Assembly: GCA_002441345.1 (NCBI GenBank)
Contig: DJVU01000069.1
Span: forward strand, 1-41,797
Direction: 5' to 3'
DNA: 41,797 bases
From: Bacteroidales bacterium UBA6248
GTDB lineage: Bacteria > Bacteroidota > Bacteroidia > Bacteroidales > Lentimicrobiaceae
Below are positions 16,688 to 24,084 of the stretch, in pieces. The translations under genes were made by a program, and so were the position numbers. Positions within the stretch are counted from its first letter, which is position 1, and every line of letters starts with the position of its first letter. Below the pieces are notes generated by a model. The model worked only from the letters and a program-made list of their open reading frames with translations, searched no databases and had not been told where the DNA came from.

Positions 16688-19606
16688 TTACTTCATGCTC
16701 TCATAAAAAACTTCAGCAGGGTGTTTTGCCTGTCGACCTGTTCCGTCGCTGATCTGATGTCTGCAGCTTGTTCCCGGTGCTGCGATGATTGTTTCCAAAC
16801 CGGTTTTACGGATTTCGGGGAATAGAACCAGTTCGCCAACCTTCATCGAAAGCTCGTAATGCTCGGCTTCATAGCCAAAAGATCCGGCCATCCCGCAGCA
16901 TCCCGATTTAATTTCCTCAACCGAATAGTTTACAGGCAGCGATAGCATCTGTCTGGTGGATGCGGTACCCGCCAGCGATTTCTGGTGACAGTGTCCGTGA
17001 AGGCGGATGATCCTGTGCTCCGTGGTAAACAGCGATGCCTTAATACGTCCGGCAGCAGCTTCACGCATTATAAAATCTTCGAAAAGCATGCAGTTTCCGG
17101 CCAAAGCCCTGGCTTTTTCTTTCATTTCGCCGCGGGTAAGATCGATGTATTCGTCTTTGAACGTCAGTATGGCCGATGGCTCCAGTCCGACCAGCGGTGC
17201 TTCATCCGAAACAAGCGGATGCAAAATGCGGATGTTCTTCTCTGCCAGCCGTGCTGCTTTTCGCAAAAGGCCCTTGCTGATAAACGTACGTCCGCTATCC
17301 GTATGTTCGGGAATTATGACATCATATCCAAGTTTGTGAAGGGCTTTGATGGCGCTTATTCCGACCGGTGTATCGTTGTAATTGGTGAATTCGTCGGCAA
17401 ACAGGTATACCTTTCGTCCGGTTCGGGACGGAACGTAATGCCTGCGGTACCATCGCCTGAGGGTCGTTTTCTGAAGCAGCGGAATCGAACGTTTCCGGGC
17501 AAATCCCAGTGTTTTCTTCAGGATTCCCGAGGTGAAGGGGTTTTTCAGGAAGAAGTTGTAAACGGCCGGTACCAGGCTTCCGATCCGGTTGAAGGCAGTG
17601 ATCCAGGCGATCATTCGTGTGCGCATCGGCACTCCGTTGGCATCATAGTAGTGCTGGAGGAATTCGGCCTTGTATTTGGCAATATCCACGTTGGAGGGGC
17701 ACTCCGACTTGCATCCCTTGCACGACAGACAGAGATCCATGATTTCATAAATCTCTCTGTGGTCGAACGGATTGCTTTTCCGGGAACGCGTCAGGAACTC
17801 CCTCAGTATGTTGGCTCTGGCACGGGTGGTGGCGTTTTCGTCGCGCGTAGCCTGGTAGCTCGGACACATGGTTCCGGCAAACTGCTCCGATTTGCGGCAG
17901 TCGCCTGAGCCGTTGCATTGTTCGGCAGCCCTTACCAGCCCCAGCGTGTCGCTGAAATCAAAAATTGTTTCAGGCTCCGGTGTAATCTGTCCCGGCTCAT
18001 AGCGCAGGCTTGTGTTCATACGCGGAGTGCCGGTAATTTTTCCGGGATTGAATATGCCTTCGGGATCCCAGGTTTGTTTTACCTCTTCCAGAAGAGCGTA
18101 GTTGTGTTCACCCAGCATTAGGGGGATAAACTCTCCGCGCAGCCGCCCGTCACCATGCTCACCGCTCAGCGATCCGCGGTATTTTTTCACCAGTCTGGCC
18201 GTTTCAAGGGCTACGGTATGAAACAGTTCAACATCTCCCGGATCTTTCAGGTTAAGCACCGGCCTCAGATGCAGCTCGCCCGTGGCGATGTGTGCATAGT
18301 ACACGCAATCCAGTCCCAAGCCATCAAGCATAAGCCGGAAGTCGTGCATGTATTCCGGCAAAACGGCCGGATTTACGGCGGTATCTTCAATTACAGCCAC
18401 TGGCTTGGCATCCCCGGGAACGTTGGAAAGCAGTCCCAGTCCGGCTTTTCGTAATGCCCACACCTTGTTGATATCGCTTCCGTAAACCACCGGAAAATGA
18501 TATCCGAATCCTTCGCTCCTCAGTGCAGCTTCCAGTTCGGCAGCTTTATTTTCGATGGCCTCCCTACTGTCCAGCGCCAGTTCCACCACGAGTATGGCAG
18601 CCGGATTTCCCTGGATGAAAAAGCGGTTTTTACGCTGGCTGATGTTGTCTTTGGTTCGCTCAAGTATATAGCTGTCGATAAGCTCAACCGCAACCGGCTT
18701 GTGCTTCAGGGCAACCAGATTGCCTTTGAATGCCTCTTCCAGTGTGGCACAATGCACGCAAATCAGGGCCTTCTCGGGGGGCGGCAGAGGTACGAGATTG
18801 AGTTTTATTTCGGTGCTGAAGGCCAGCGTTCCTTCCGATCCGGCAAGCAGACGGCAGAAGTTAAATTTTTGTTTTCCTTCCGTAAAGGGCTCGGAATCAA
18901 GTAAAAGATCGAGTGCATACCCCGTATTTCTCCGTTCTATGGCCGGGTCAGGATAATGCTCCCTGATCTCCCGACGGTTGTTATCATCGCCCAGAATCTG
19001 GTGTATGTTTCTGTATAGCTCGCCTTCAAAGCTCTGGAGCTGCAGTTTTTTTTCAAATTCTTCCCTGCTCAGTTCTCCAAAGGAGACTTCCGATCCGTCG
19101 CTGAGCAGTGCTGTAATCGCAAGGGTGTGGTCGCGCGTACTTCCATACACCAGCGAATGCGATCCGCAGGAGTTGTTGCCCACCATTCCGCCTATCATGC
19201 ATCGGTTCGAGGTGGAGGTCTCCGGCCCGAAGAAGAGTCCGTGCGGTTCCAGCATTTTGTTCAGTTCATCCAGCACCACGCCGGGCTCCACGCGCACCCA
19301 GCGCTCTTCAACGTTCAGCTCGAGCACCCGGGTCATGTATTTCGATACATCCACCACCAGTCCACTGCCAACTACCTGTCCGGCCAGCGAGGTGCCCGCC
19401 GTGCGGGGTATAAGCGGAAGTTTCATCCGGCGGGCAAAGTCGATGAGTACCTTCAAATCGTGCTTACCGGCCGGGCGGCAAACTCCGGCAGGCATTTCGC
19501 GGTATGCCGATGCATCCGTGGCATACAGCAATCGCATGCTGTCGCCCGTGTAGAGATCGCCCTTCAGCTTGCCTTTCAGCTCATTCCACTTGTTTACTGG
19601 AATCAT
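16688..19606 (-). CDS. FAD-linked oxidase with C-terminal Fe-S domains (GlcD/YdiJ type 2-hydroxyacid dehydrogenase)
   Basis: 972 residues, the length of fused FAD/Fe-S proteins such as E. coli YdiJ. An FAD-binding type 4 domain covers about 30-240 (PRTAGTSLAGQVVGSG; GNNSCGSHSLVYGSTRDH). The FAD-oxidase C domain covers about 260-530 with SGEHGDGRLRGEF. A ferredoxin-like region covers about 565-665 with CNGSGDC-MCPS and CLSCKGCKSECPSNVD. A C-terminal CCG domain has GHCHQKSL and GCCGMAGSFGYE. These enzymes oxidise a D-2-hydroxyacid (D-lactate, glycolate or D-2-hydroxyglutarate) and pass electrons through Fe-S centres to a quinone or other acceptor at the membrane. Substrate cannot be assigned from sequence. 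It is a monocistronic unit separated from the upstream DUF1338 gene by a terminator. Confidence 0.9.
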   Translation of the reverse strand: MIPVNKWNELKGKLKGDLYTGDSMRLLYATDASAYREMPAGVCRPAGKHDLKVLIDFARRMKLPLIPRTAGTSLAGQVVGSGLVVDVSKYMTRVLELNVEERWVRVEPGVVLDELNKMLEPHGLFFGPETSTSNRCMIGGMVGNNSCGSHSLVYGSTRDHTLAITALLSDGSEVSFGELSREEFEKKLQLQSFEGELYRNIHQILGDDNNRREIREHYPDPAIERRNTGYALDLLLDSEPFTEGKQKFNFCRLLAGSEGTLAFSTEIKLNLVPLPPPEKALICVHCATLEEAFKGNLVALKHKPVAVELIDSYILERTKDNISQRKNRFFIQGNPAAILVVELALDSREAIENKAAELEAALRSEGFGYHFPVVYGSDINKVWALRKAGLGLLSNVPGDAKPVAVIEDTAVNPAVLPEYMHDFRLMLDGLGLDCVYYAHIATGELHLRPVLNLKDPGDVELFHTVALETARLVKKYRGSLSGEHGDGRLRGEFIPLMLGEHNYALLEEVKQTWDPEGIFNPGKITGTPRMNTSLRYEPGQITPEPETIFDFSDTLGLVRAAEQCNGSGDCRKSEQFAGTMCPSYQATRDENATTRARANILREFLTRSRKSNPFDHREIYEIMDLCLSCKGCKSECPSNVDIAKYKAEFLQHYYDANGVPMRTRMIAWITAFNRIGSLVPAVYNFFLKNPFTSGILKKTLGFARKRSIPLLQKTTLRRWYRRHYVPSRTGRKVYLFADEFTNYNDTPVGISAIKALHKLGYDVIIPEHTDSGRTFISKGLLRKAARLAEKNIRILHPLVSDEAPLVGLEPSAILTFKDEYIDLTRGEMKEKARALAGNCMLFEDFIMREAAAGRIKASLFTTEHRIIRLHGHCHQKSLAGTASTRQMLSLPVNYSVEEIKSGCCGMAGSFGYEAEHYELSMKVGELVLFPEIRKTGLETIIAAPGTSCRHQISDGTGRQAKHPAEVFYESMK

Positions 19607-19657
19607 TTGTATTCAAAGTTTTTACAGTCCATGGGTCCTTCCCGGTGAACGCCTCCC

Positions 19658-19665
19658 CAAATGTA
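19658..19665 (-). promoter_or_regulatory. Candidate -7 element for the FAD/Fe-S dehydrogenase
   Basis: Minus-strand TACATTTG, an exact match to TAnnTTTG, lies 52 nt upstream of the ATG at 19606. The -33 region has no TTG (closest is ATG at the expected distance), so this is a moderate candidate only. Confidence 0.4.
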
Positions 19666-19747
19666 GGAATTTACAGGGTTTGTTGCATCCTGCTTTGCTC
19701 AGCGGATTGATCGGTTGTTTATCCGTAACCGGAGTGCAGGGGAGGGA

Positions 19748-19778
19748 CAAAAAAAATCCCGGACAGCAATGCCGGGAT
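19748..19778 (-). terminator. Terminator of the lplA-DUF1338 unit
   Basis: Minus strand: ATCCCGG (19778-19772) pairs with CCGGGAT (19762-19756) and is followed by a run of eight T. It lies 19 nt past the stop at 19798. Confidence 0.88.
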
Positions 19779-19797
19779 CTGAGGAGGAATATGTCCT

Positions 19798-20631
19798 TTA
19801 TTTCTTGTAAAAATCGGTACTTTCAAAAATCTTATCGGCCGATTTGGCGATAAACCCTGAATAAAGCTTGCCGTCGGCATCCGGGTAACGCATGGCAAAC
19901 TCATAATAGCAGGATGGAATTTCATAGGTTCCTTCTTTGAAAGCCACGGGCAGAATTCCGGCCATGATGCTCGATTGCTCAAGAAGTTCTTCAGGCGTGC
20001 CTTTTACTTCGCCACCCGAACCGTTGATGATGTATCCGTTGTCTTTCAGGAACTGATTTACTTTACGGATGGTGTCGTACTTCTTTAGTCCGTTGATGCT
20101 TACCGTAAAGTGGTTGGCTCTGAACCCGTAAACGTAAACCCATGCCGCGTATTCCGATTCCTTGCGAAGGGCTTCATACACCTCAAAAGAGGGAGTTCCC
20201 CACAAATTGCCGGCATAGATCAGATCACTTTTCCCTTTTTTATCTGCAGGTATGCCAGCTATAATGCCTTTGATGGTTTCCTGAAGAAAGGGGGAAAACT
20301 CTTCAACCCGCAGTTCGCTGATGAAGACCCTGGGTGCATCTTTAAAGGTTTTGTGTTCGAAGTGTTTGGCATTCAGCTTTTTTTGCTCGAAATTGTAGGA
20401 TCCTTTGTATTCATATCCTACCTTGAGAAATTCCTGAGAAAGGACTTCGATGTCGATTCCCGGATCGTTAAAGGTGCGGAATGCGATGTGATCGTTGTAC
20501 ACTGTTTCACCTTCGGCTGTAAAAAGATCGTATACCCGTCTGGCTGCCGGGTTTTGTTCGGTGTAATCGGCCCAGAGCCTGTCAAATACCTGTTGAGCTT
20601 CCATTGTGTGAAGATTATTGTTTGGAGCCAT
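19798..20631 (-). CDS. DUF1338 / 2-oxoadipate dioxygenase-decarboxylase family protein
   Basis: 277 residues from the ATG at 20631; an ATG at 20604 (MEAQQVFDRLW) is equally possible because neither has a clear ribosome-binding site. The sequence matches the DUF1338 family: DHIAFRTFNDPGIDIEVL near residue 40 carries a conserved His expected to bind iron, and the body contains VYGFRANHFTVSINGL with another His. Characterised members (HglS, YdcJ) convert 2-oxoadipate to D-2-hydroxyglutarate with loss of CO2 in lysine catabolism, using Fe(II) in a vicinal-oxygen-chelate fold. In this genome the function is inferred. It follows lplA by 41 nt, probably co-transcribed. The next gene downstream is a FAD/Fe-S dehydrogenase of the type that includes D-2-hydroxyglutarate dehydrogenases, which makes a consecutive pathway possible. 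Confidence 0.8.
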   Translation of the reverse strand: MAPNNNLHTMEAQQVFDRLWADYTEQNPAARRVYDLFTAEGETVYNDHIAFRTFNDPGIDIEVLSQEFLKVGYEYKGSYNFEQKKLNAKHFEHKTFKDAPRVFISELRVEEFSPFLQETIKGIIAGIPADKKGKSDLIYAGNLWGTPSFEVYEALRKESEYAAWVYVYGFRANHFTVSINGLKKYDTIRKVNQFLKDNGYIINGSGGEVKGTPEELLEQSSIMAGILPVAFKEGTYEIPSCYYEFAMRYPDADGKLYSGFIAKSADKIFESTDFYKK

Positions 20632-20672
20632 AAACAAACAGGCAGTGGTAAAGTTCAGCCACAGCGCTACTT

Positions 20673-21653
20673 TCAGAAAAGGGCGCTTAGCAGCTCCTCG
20701 CCGGTCACATTCAGGAAGTAATCGGGAATGTTAAAGGGTGCAATGCGTTCGCGCAGACTTGCTTCGTCATGGGATGAACCCTCCAGCGCCTTTTCAATTT
20801 CGGATGGATCGAGCTTGTTGAAGTAGTCGCCGTAAAACCGTGCATTTTCAATAATTCCATTTACCACTTCAAGGGCAACCTCCAATTTTCCACCGTTGGT
20901 TTTTACAGCTTTACGAAAGTTATACCGGGGTGAATATCCGAAGTTCCAGTTCCAGGTGGCATATTTTTCGTCACGCAGCTTTGATATGGCTTGTATGTCT
21001 TCATCGGTAAAGCTGTACAGCTCAGCCCCCGGGGTGCTTTCCATTACATGCTTCAGGATCAGATCCCTGAACTCCGTTACGGTGAGCGGCGAATGGAGGT
21101 GCTCACTAATATTCGTCACCCTGCTTCGAACCGATTTTACTGCTTTGTCACGGAATTTGTCCGGGTCAACGTTCAGGGCATTCGATAGATCGGCCATCTG
21201 CGACGAAAAGAGCAGGGTGCCGTGATGCAGCACGCGGTTTTTGTATACATGTTCCGCATTTCCCGAGAATTTTCTGCCTTCTATGGTAAGATCGTTGCGA
21301 CCCTCAAACTGTGCGTTTATGTTGAGCGTAAGCAGCACATCCAGGATCGGCCGGGTAAATTTCCTGAAATCAACGAGGTGTTCGTGGTCGCCCGATGCGA
21401 TGAATGTAAAATTGAGGTTTCCCAGGTCGTGAAATACCGCTCCGCCTCCCGAAAGCCGGCGAACGACTTTAATGCCGTTCTCCTTAACATACGAGGCATT
21501 GATTTCGGCAAGCGTATTCTGATGCTTCCCAACGATGATGGAGGGTTCGTTTCTCCACAACATAAAGCTGTCGCGCTCAAAGTGTTTCAGAACGTATTCC
21601 TCGGCGGCAAGGTTGAAATAGGGGTCGGTTTCTTTACGGATGATGCAAAGCAT
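20673..21653 (-). CDS. lplA: Lipoate-protein ligase
   Basis: 326 residues. The catalytic domain (about 1-240) has the family signatures RRLSGGGAVFHDLGNLNFTF and IEGRKFSGNAEH, the latter with the Lys that contacts lipoyl-AMP. A C-terminal accessory domain (about 245-326) is present, as in E. coli LplA. It activates free lipoate with ATP and attaches it to lysine of 2-oxoacid dehydrogenase E2 subunits or GcvH in the cytoplasm, i.e. a salvage route. It leads a two-gene unit with the DUF1338 gene. A -7 element TATTTTTG sits 20 nt upstream of the ATG. Confidence 0.93.
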   Translation of the reverse strand: MLCIIRKETDPYFNLAAEEYVLKHFERDSFMLWRNEPSIIVGKHQNTLAEINASYVKENGIKVVRRLSGGGAVFHDLGNLNFTFIASGDHEHLVDFRKFTRPILDVLLTLNINAQFEGRNDLTIEGRKFSGNAEHVYKNRVLHHGTLLFSSQMADLSNALNVDPDKFRDKAVKSVRSRVTNISEHLHSPLTVTEFRDLILKHVMESTPGAELYSFTDEDIQAISKLRDEKYATWNWNFGYSPRYNFRKAVKTNGGKLEVALEVVNGIIENARFYGDYFNKLDPSEIEKALEGSSHDEASLRERIAPFNIPDYFLNVTGEELLSALF

Positions 21654-21672
21654 GGGAACGGTTTTGGGAATG

Positions 21673-21680
21673 CAAAAATA
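21673..21680 (-). promoter_or_regulatory. Candidate -7 element for lplA
   Basis: Minus-strand TATTTTTG, an exact TAnnTTTG match, lies 20 nt upstream of the lplA ATG. The -33 position has CTG rather than TTG at 18 nt spacing. It lies downstream of the nrfA terminator, in a short gap where a promoter is needed. Confidence 0.5.
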
Positions 21681-21737
21681 GTATTTTCAGGTGTTAACAG
21701 ACTTAGTTGTAAAAGGTTTGGAAGTCGGTTTCCCGGA

Positions 21738-21771
21738 TAAAAAAATCCCGGACTCGTGTCGAATCCGGGAT
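21738..21771 (-). terminator. Terminator of nrfHA
   Basis: Minus strand: ATCCCGG (21771-21765) / CCGGGAT (21751-21745) is followed by a run of T. It lies 20 nt past the nrfA stop. The stem is the same 7-bp sequence as in the terminator at 19748-19778. Confidence 0.88.
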
Positions 21772-21791
21772 CAGGTGTGTGTGTACTGGTG

Positions 21792-23264
21792 TTATTTATT
21801 CATCGCAGCTTCCCGTTCGGCAGCTTTGGCCACCCATTCGGGAACTACGTTTGCAAGGAATTCACTTTTTTGTTTTTTGAGTGCGGCCATGTCAAGGCCG
21901 ATATATTGCTGGGCTTTATCCTTTGAGGTAATGTCGGGCAGCTCAACCGGAGTTTTAACGCCTTTCTTTACGAAAATTTCGGTGAGAAGAATCCTGGCTT
22001 CCTGCGATTTTTGAATGGCTGTACCAAGTACGCGAAGAGCTTCAGCCGGTGAGTGGAATCCAACGGCATTGGCAGCAGCTACCCAGTCCCAGCGCCACTG
22101 TGCGTGACGGATGAGCTGAAGCACGGGCTTCATTTCATCGTCCGTAGCTCCGTTGTCCCAGGCAACTTTAGCTTCCATGTGCACGCGTGCAAGGTTCTTC
22201 TCGGTAATTCTCCGGAGTTCCTCAATCTTGTGCTGACGGTCGAGAACGTTAGCCAGCAGTTTTTCTTCGCTTTCGCGATGGCATACCTGGCAGGAACCGG
22301 AGATGTTGGCCAGCGGACTCTGTATCTTATGGTCGGTAAATTTCATTCCGCCGTCGCGCTTGTAAGGCATGTGGCAGTCGGCACAGGCTACGCCGCGGTC
22401 GGCATGTATACCGGTGCGATACAGTTCGTAGTCGGGGTGCTGGGCTTTAAGCATTGGCGTCTTGCTGAGGTTGTGAACCCAGTCAACGTGCTCTATTTCA
22501 TCGTAGTAGGCTTCCATTTCATCGGCGCTGAATCCTTTGTCCCACGGGAAAGTCAGGTATTTGCCATCGCCTTTGAAGTAGTATTCAACATGGCACTGAG
22601 CGCAAACAAGCGAACGCATCTCCTGGTGGGTGGCGTTGTTGATATCCTTTCCCTGACGCTGGAATGCTTCTATAAGTGCCGGCCGGGTAATCCTCAGGTT
22701 CATGGTTTTCGGATCGTGGCAATCCTGACAGCCGATGTTGTTTACGATCTGATGGCCGAGGTCTGACCATTTGGCGGCATAGAAATTTTCAACCCCTATT
22801 TCGTTCATCACCCTTGGGACGTCGGTGCTTTTACAGGTCCAGCAGGTTCCGGGCTGTGGCACATCGGTACGCAGCGTCTGACGGATGTCCTGAACGGCAT
22901 AGTAATGCCCGCGTCCCTGGTTGTAATCCCTCGAAAACGCGTAACCTGCCCACATAACGACCAGCTCCGGGTATTTGTCGAGGTAGTCGATCATACCGGC
23001 TCCGCCGTGCGGACTGCGGAAGGAAGTGTCGAGTGTGCTGCGGTAGGTTTCAAATTCCCTGGGGAAATTTTCTCCCCAAACTTCATTTCTTGGCTCCCAT
23101 TCGGGGATCTCAGATACCATCTGAAAGTAGAGCTTGGCTTCACTTCTGCGCTCAATCACTGAATTAGCCAGTAATCCAAGCAGGAAGACAACGATGACCG
23201 TTGCAATAAACAATGCCCAGTTTACCCAGGGTTTACGTTTCTTTTCGGTTGTGTTTGTTTCCAT
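21792..23264 (-). CDS. nrfA: Ammonia-forming cytochrome c nitrite reductase, catalytic subunit
   Basis: 490 residues. It carries one CWTCK (141-145, the Lys-ligated catalytic heme 1) and four CxxCH motifs (CQDCH 179-183, CAQCH 221-225, CADCH 294-298, CQVCH 325-329), the pentaheme signature of NrfA. It reduces nitrite to ammonium with six electrons on the periplasmic side and can also reduce NO and hydroxylamine. Residues about 14-35 form an uncleaved-looking membrane segment, so the enzyme is probably anchored. The gene follows nrfH by 14 nt and ends at a strong terminator. Heme attachment genes are not in the window. Confidence 0.97.
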   Translation of the reverse strand: METNTTEKKRKPWVNWALFIATVIVVFLLGLLANSVIERRSEAKLYFQMVSEIPEWEPRNEVWGENFPREFETYRSTLDTSFRSPHGGAGMIDYLDKYPELVVMWAGYAFSRDYNQGRGHYYAVQDIRQTLRTDVPQPGTCWTCKSTDVPRVMNEIGVENFYAAKWSDLGHQIVNNIGCQDCHDPKTMNLRITRPALIEAFQRQGKDINNATHQEMRSLVCAQCHVEYYFKGDGKYLTFPWDKGFSADEMEAYYDEIEHVDWVHNLSKTPMLKAQHPDYELYRTGIHADRGVACADCHMPYKRDGGMKFTDHKIQSPLANISGSCQVCHRESEEKLLANVLDRQHKIEELRRITEKNLARVHMEAKVAWDNGATDDEMKPVLQLIRHAQWRWDWVAAANAVGFHSPAEALRVLGTAIQKSQEARILLTEIFVKKGVKTPVELPDITSKDKAQQYIGLDMAALKKQKSEFLANVVPEWVAKAAEREAAMNK

Positions 23265-23278
23265 TGGTGTTGTGTTTG

Positions 23279-23866
23279 TTATTTTTCCTTTTTTGTATAC
23301 CTGTTCAGCCAGTCGGGTGTAACTGACTTAAGCTGGGGCACCAGCGAATGCGGATAAGAGGCCAGACTCCGGACCGAACCGTGCGGCGTTTCGCGGTGGC
23401 AGTCCCAGCAGCGGAATCCCTGACCCTCCTTATGGTTTTCGCCCGTAACCTGTATCACACTTACCATATTCAGTAAATTGTAATGGCACCGGATGCAGTT
23501 TTCCTGAACTACATTAATGCCTGCCTGCTTAATCCGAATTACCTGAGGCTCAGCCCGGGCAGTGAAAATGGTTGCATGCCGCAACCCGTCCTGAGCCTTG
23601 AACAGATACTTTCTGAAGAAATTGTCCTGAGGTACGTGACAGTCGTTGCAAATGGCTGTCTCCCTGTGGCTGCTGTGCATCCACGATGCATACTGGGGAA
23701 ACATTACATGGCAGTTGATGCAGGTCTCCGGATCGTCGGAAAGATACGAGTGCGCATTCGATGCCCTGAATAACAACAAAACCATGCCCGCCATAACCCC
23801 AAGCAGCAAAATCACCGGCAACTTCCACCGGTCAGGCGGCGTGAGAATTTTTAGTATTTTCTTCAT
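23279..23866 (-). CDS. nrfH: Cytochrome c nitrite reductase small subunit, NapC/NirT family
   Basis: 195 residues. One N-terminal membrane anchor (about 16-34) precedes four CxxCH heme motifs: CINCH (49-53, followed by VM, giving the NrfH-type CxxCHxM first heme), CNDCH (73-77), CIRCH (124-128) and CWDCH (153-157). NrfH oxidises menaquinol at the membrane and passes electrons to NrfA. It is the first gene of the nrfHA operon, with a well-formed promoter 67 nt upstream. Confidence 0.96.
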   Translation of the reverse strand: MKKILKILTPPDRWKLPVILLLGVMAGMVLLLFRASNAHSYLSDDPETCINCHVMFPQYASWMHSSHRETAICNDCHVPQDNFFRKYLFKAQDGLRHATIFTARAEPQVIRIKQAGINVVQENCIRCHYNLLNMVSVIQVTGENHKEGQGFRCWDCHRETPHGSVRSLASYPHSLVPQLKSVTPDWLNRYTKKEK

Positions 23867-23932
23867 ACGCTATAAATGAGTTTAACAATAAATCAATTCA
23901 CGCAATTGGGTACCTGATTAATCGCTACATAG

Positions 23933-23963
23933 CAAATTTAAGCCAATCCGCTTGCTTTTGCAA
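23933..23963 (-). promoter_or_regulatory. Bacteroidetes-type promoter of nrfHA with possible activator half-site
   Basis: On the minus strand, -33 TTG (23963-23961) and -7 TAAATTTG (23940-23933) are separated by 20 nt, an exact consensus fit. Overlapping and just upstream of the -33 is TGTGA (23974-23970), followed by AATCTG and TTGCA, resembling a degraded CRP/FNR-family site with one good half. Its position next to the -33 would fit an activator. The promoter is well supported; the activator site is weak. Confidence 0.65.
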
Positions 23964-24026
23964 CAGATTTCACAAACTTGACTCTAAATTAGATTGATTT
24001 TAAATAAGAGGTAAATCCGAATGTGT

Positions 24027-24081
24027 TTTCCGGATTTCAGTGGATAGGTGCGGAAATTGATAATCCGCTTTCATCCGGAAA
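24027..24081. repeat. Inverted repeat after the large T9SS gene
   Basis: TTTCCGGAT (24027-24035) and ATCCGGAAA (24073-24081) form 9-bp arms 37 nt apart, immediately past the stop of the 28917-24085 gene. There is no T-run, so it may be a weak terminator or mRNA 3'-end structure. Confidence 0.4.
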
Positions 24082-24084
24082 TAA

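Noticed and set aside
16985..17908. Long plus-strand open frame (307 codons) opposite the FAD/Fe-S dehydrogenase
   Set aside because: Entirely antisense to a gene with clear domains; composition is a reflection of its codons and no motif is present.
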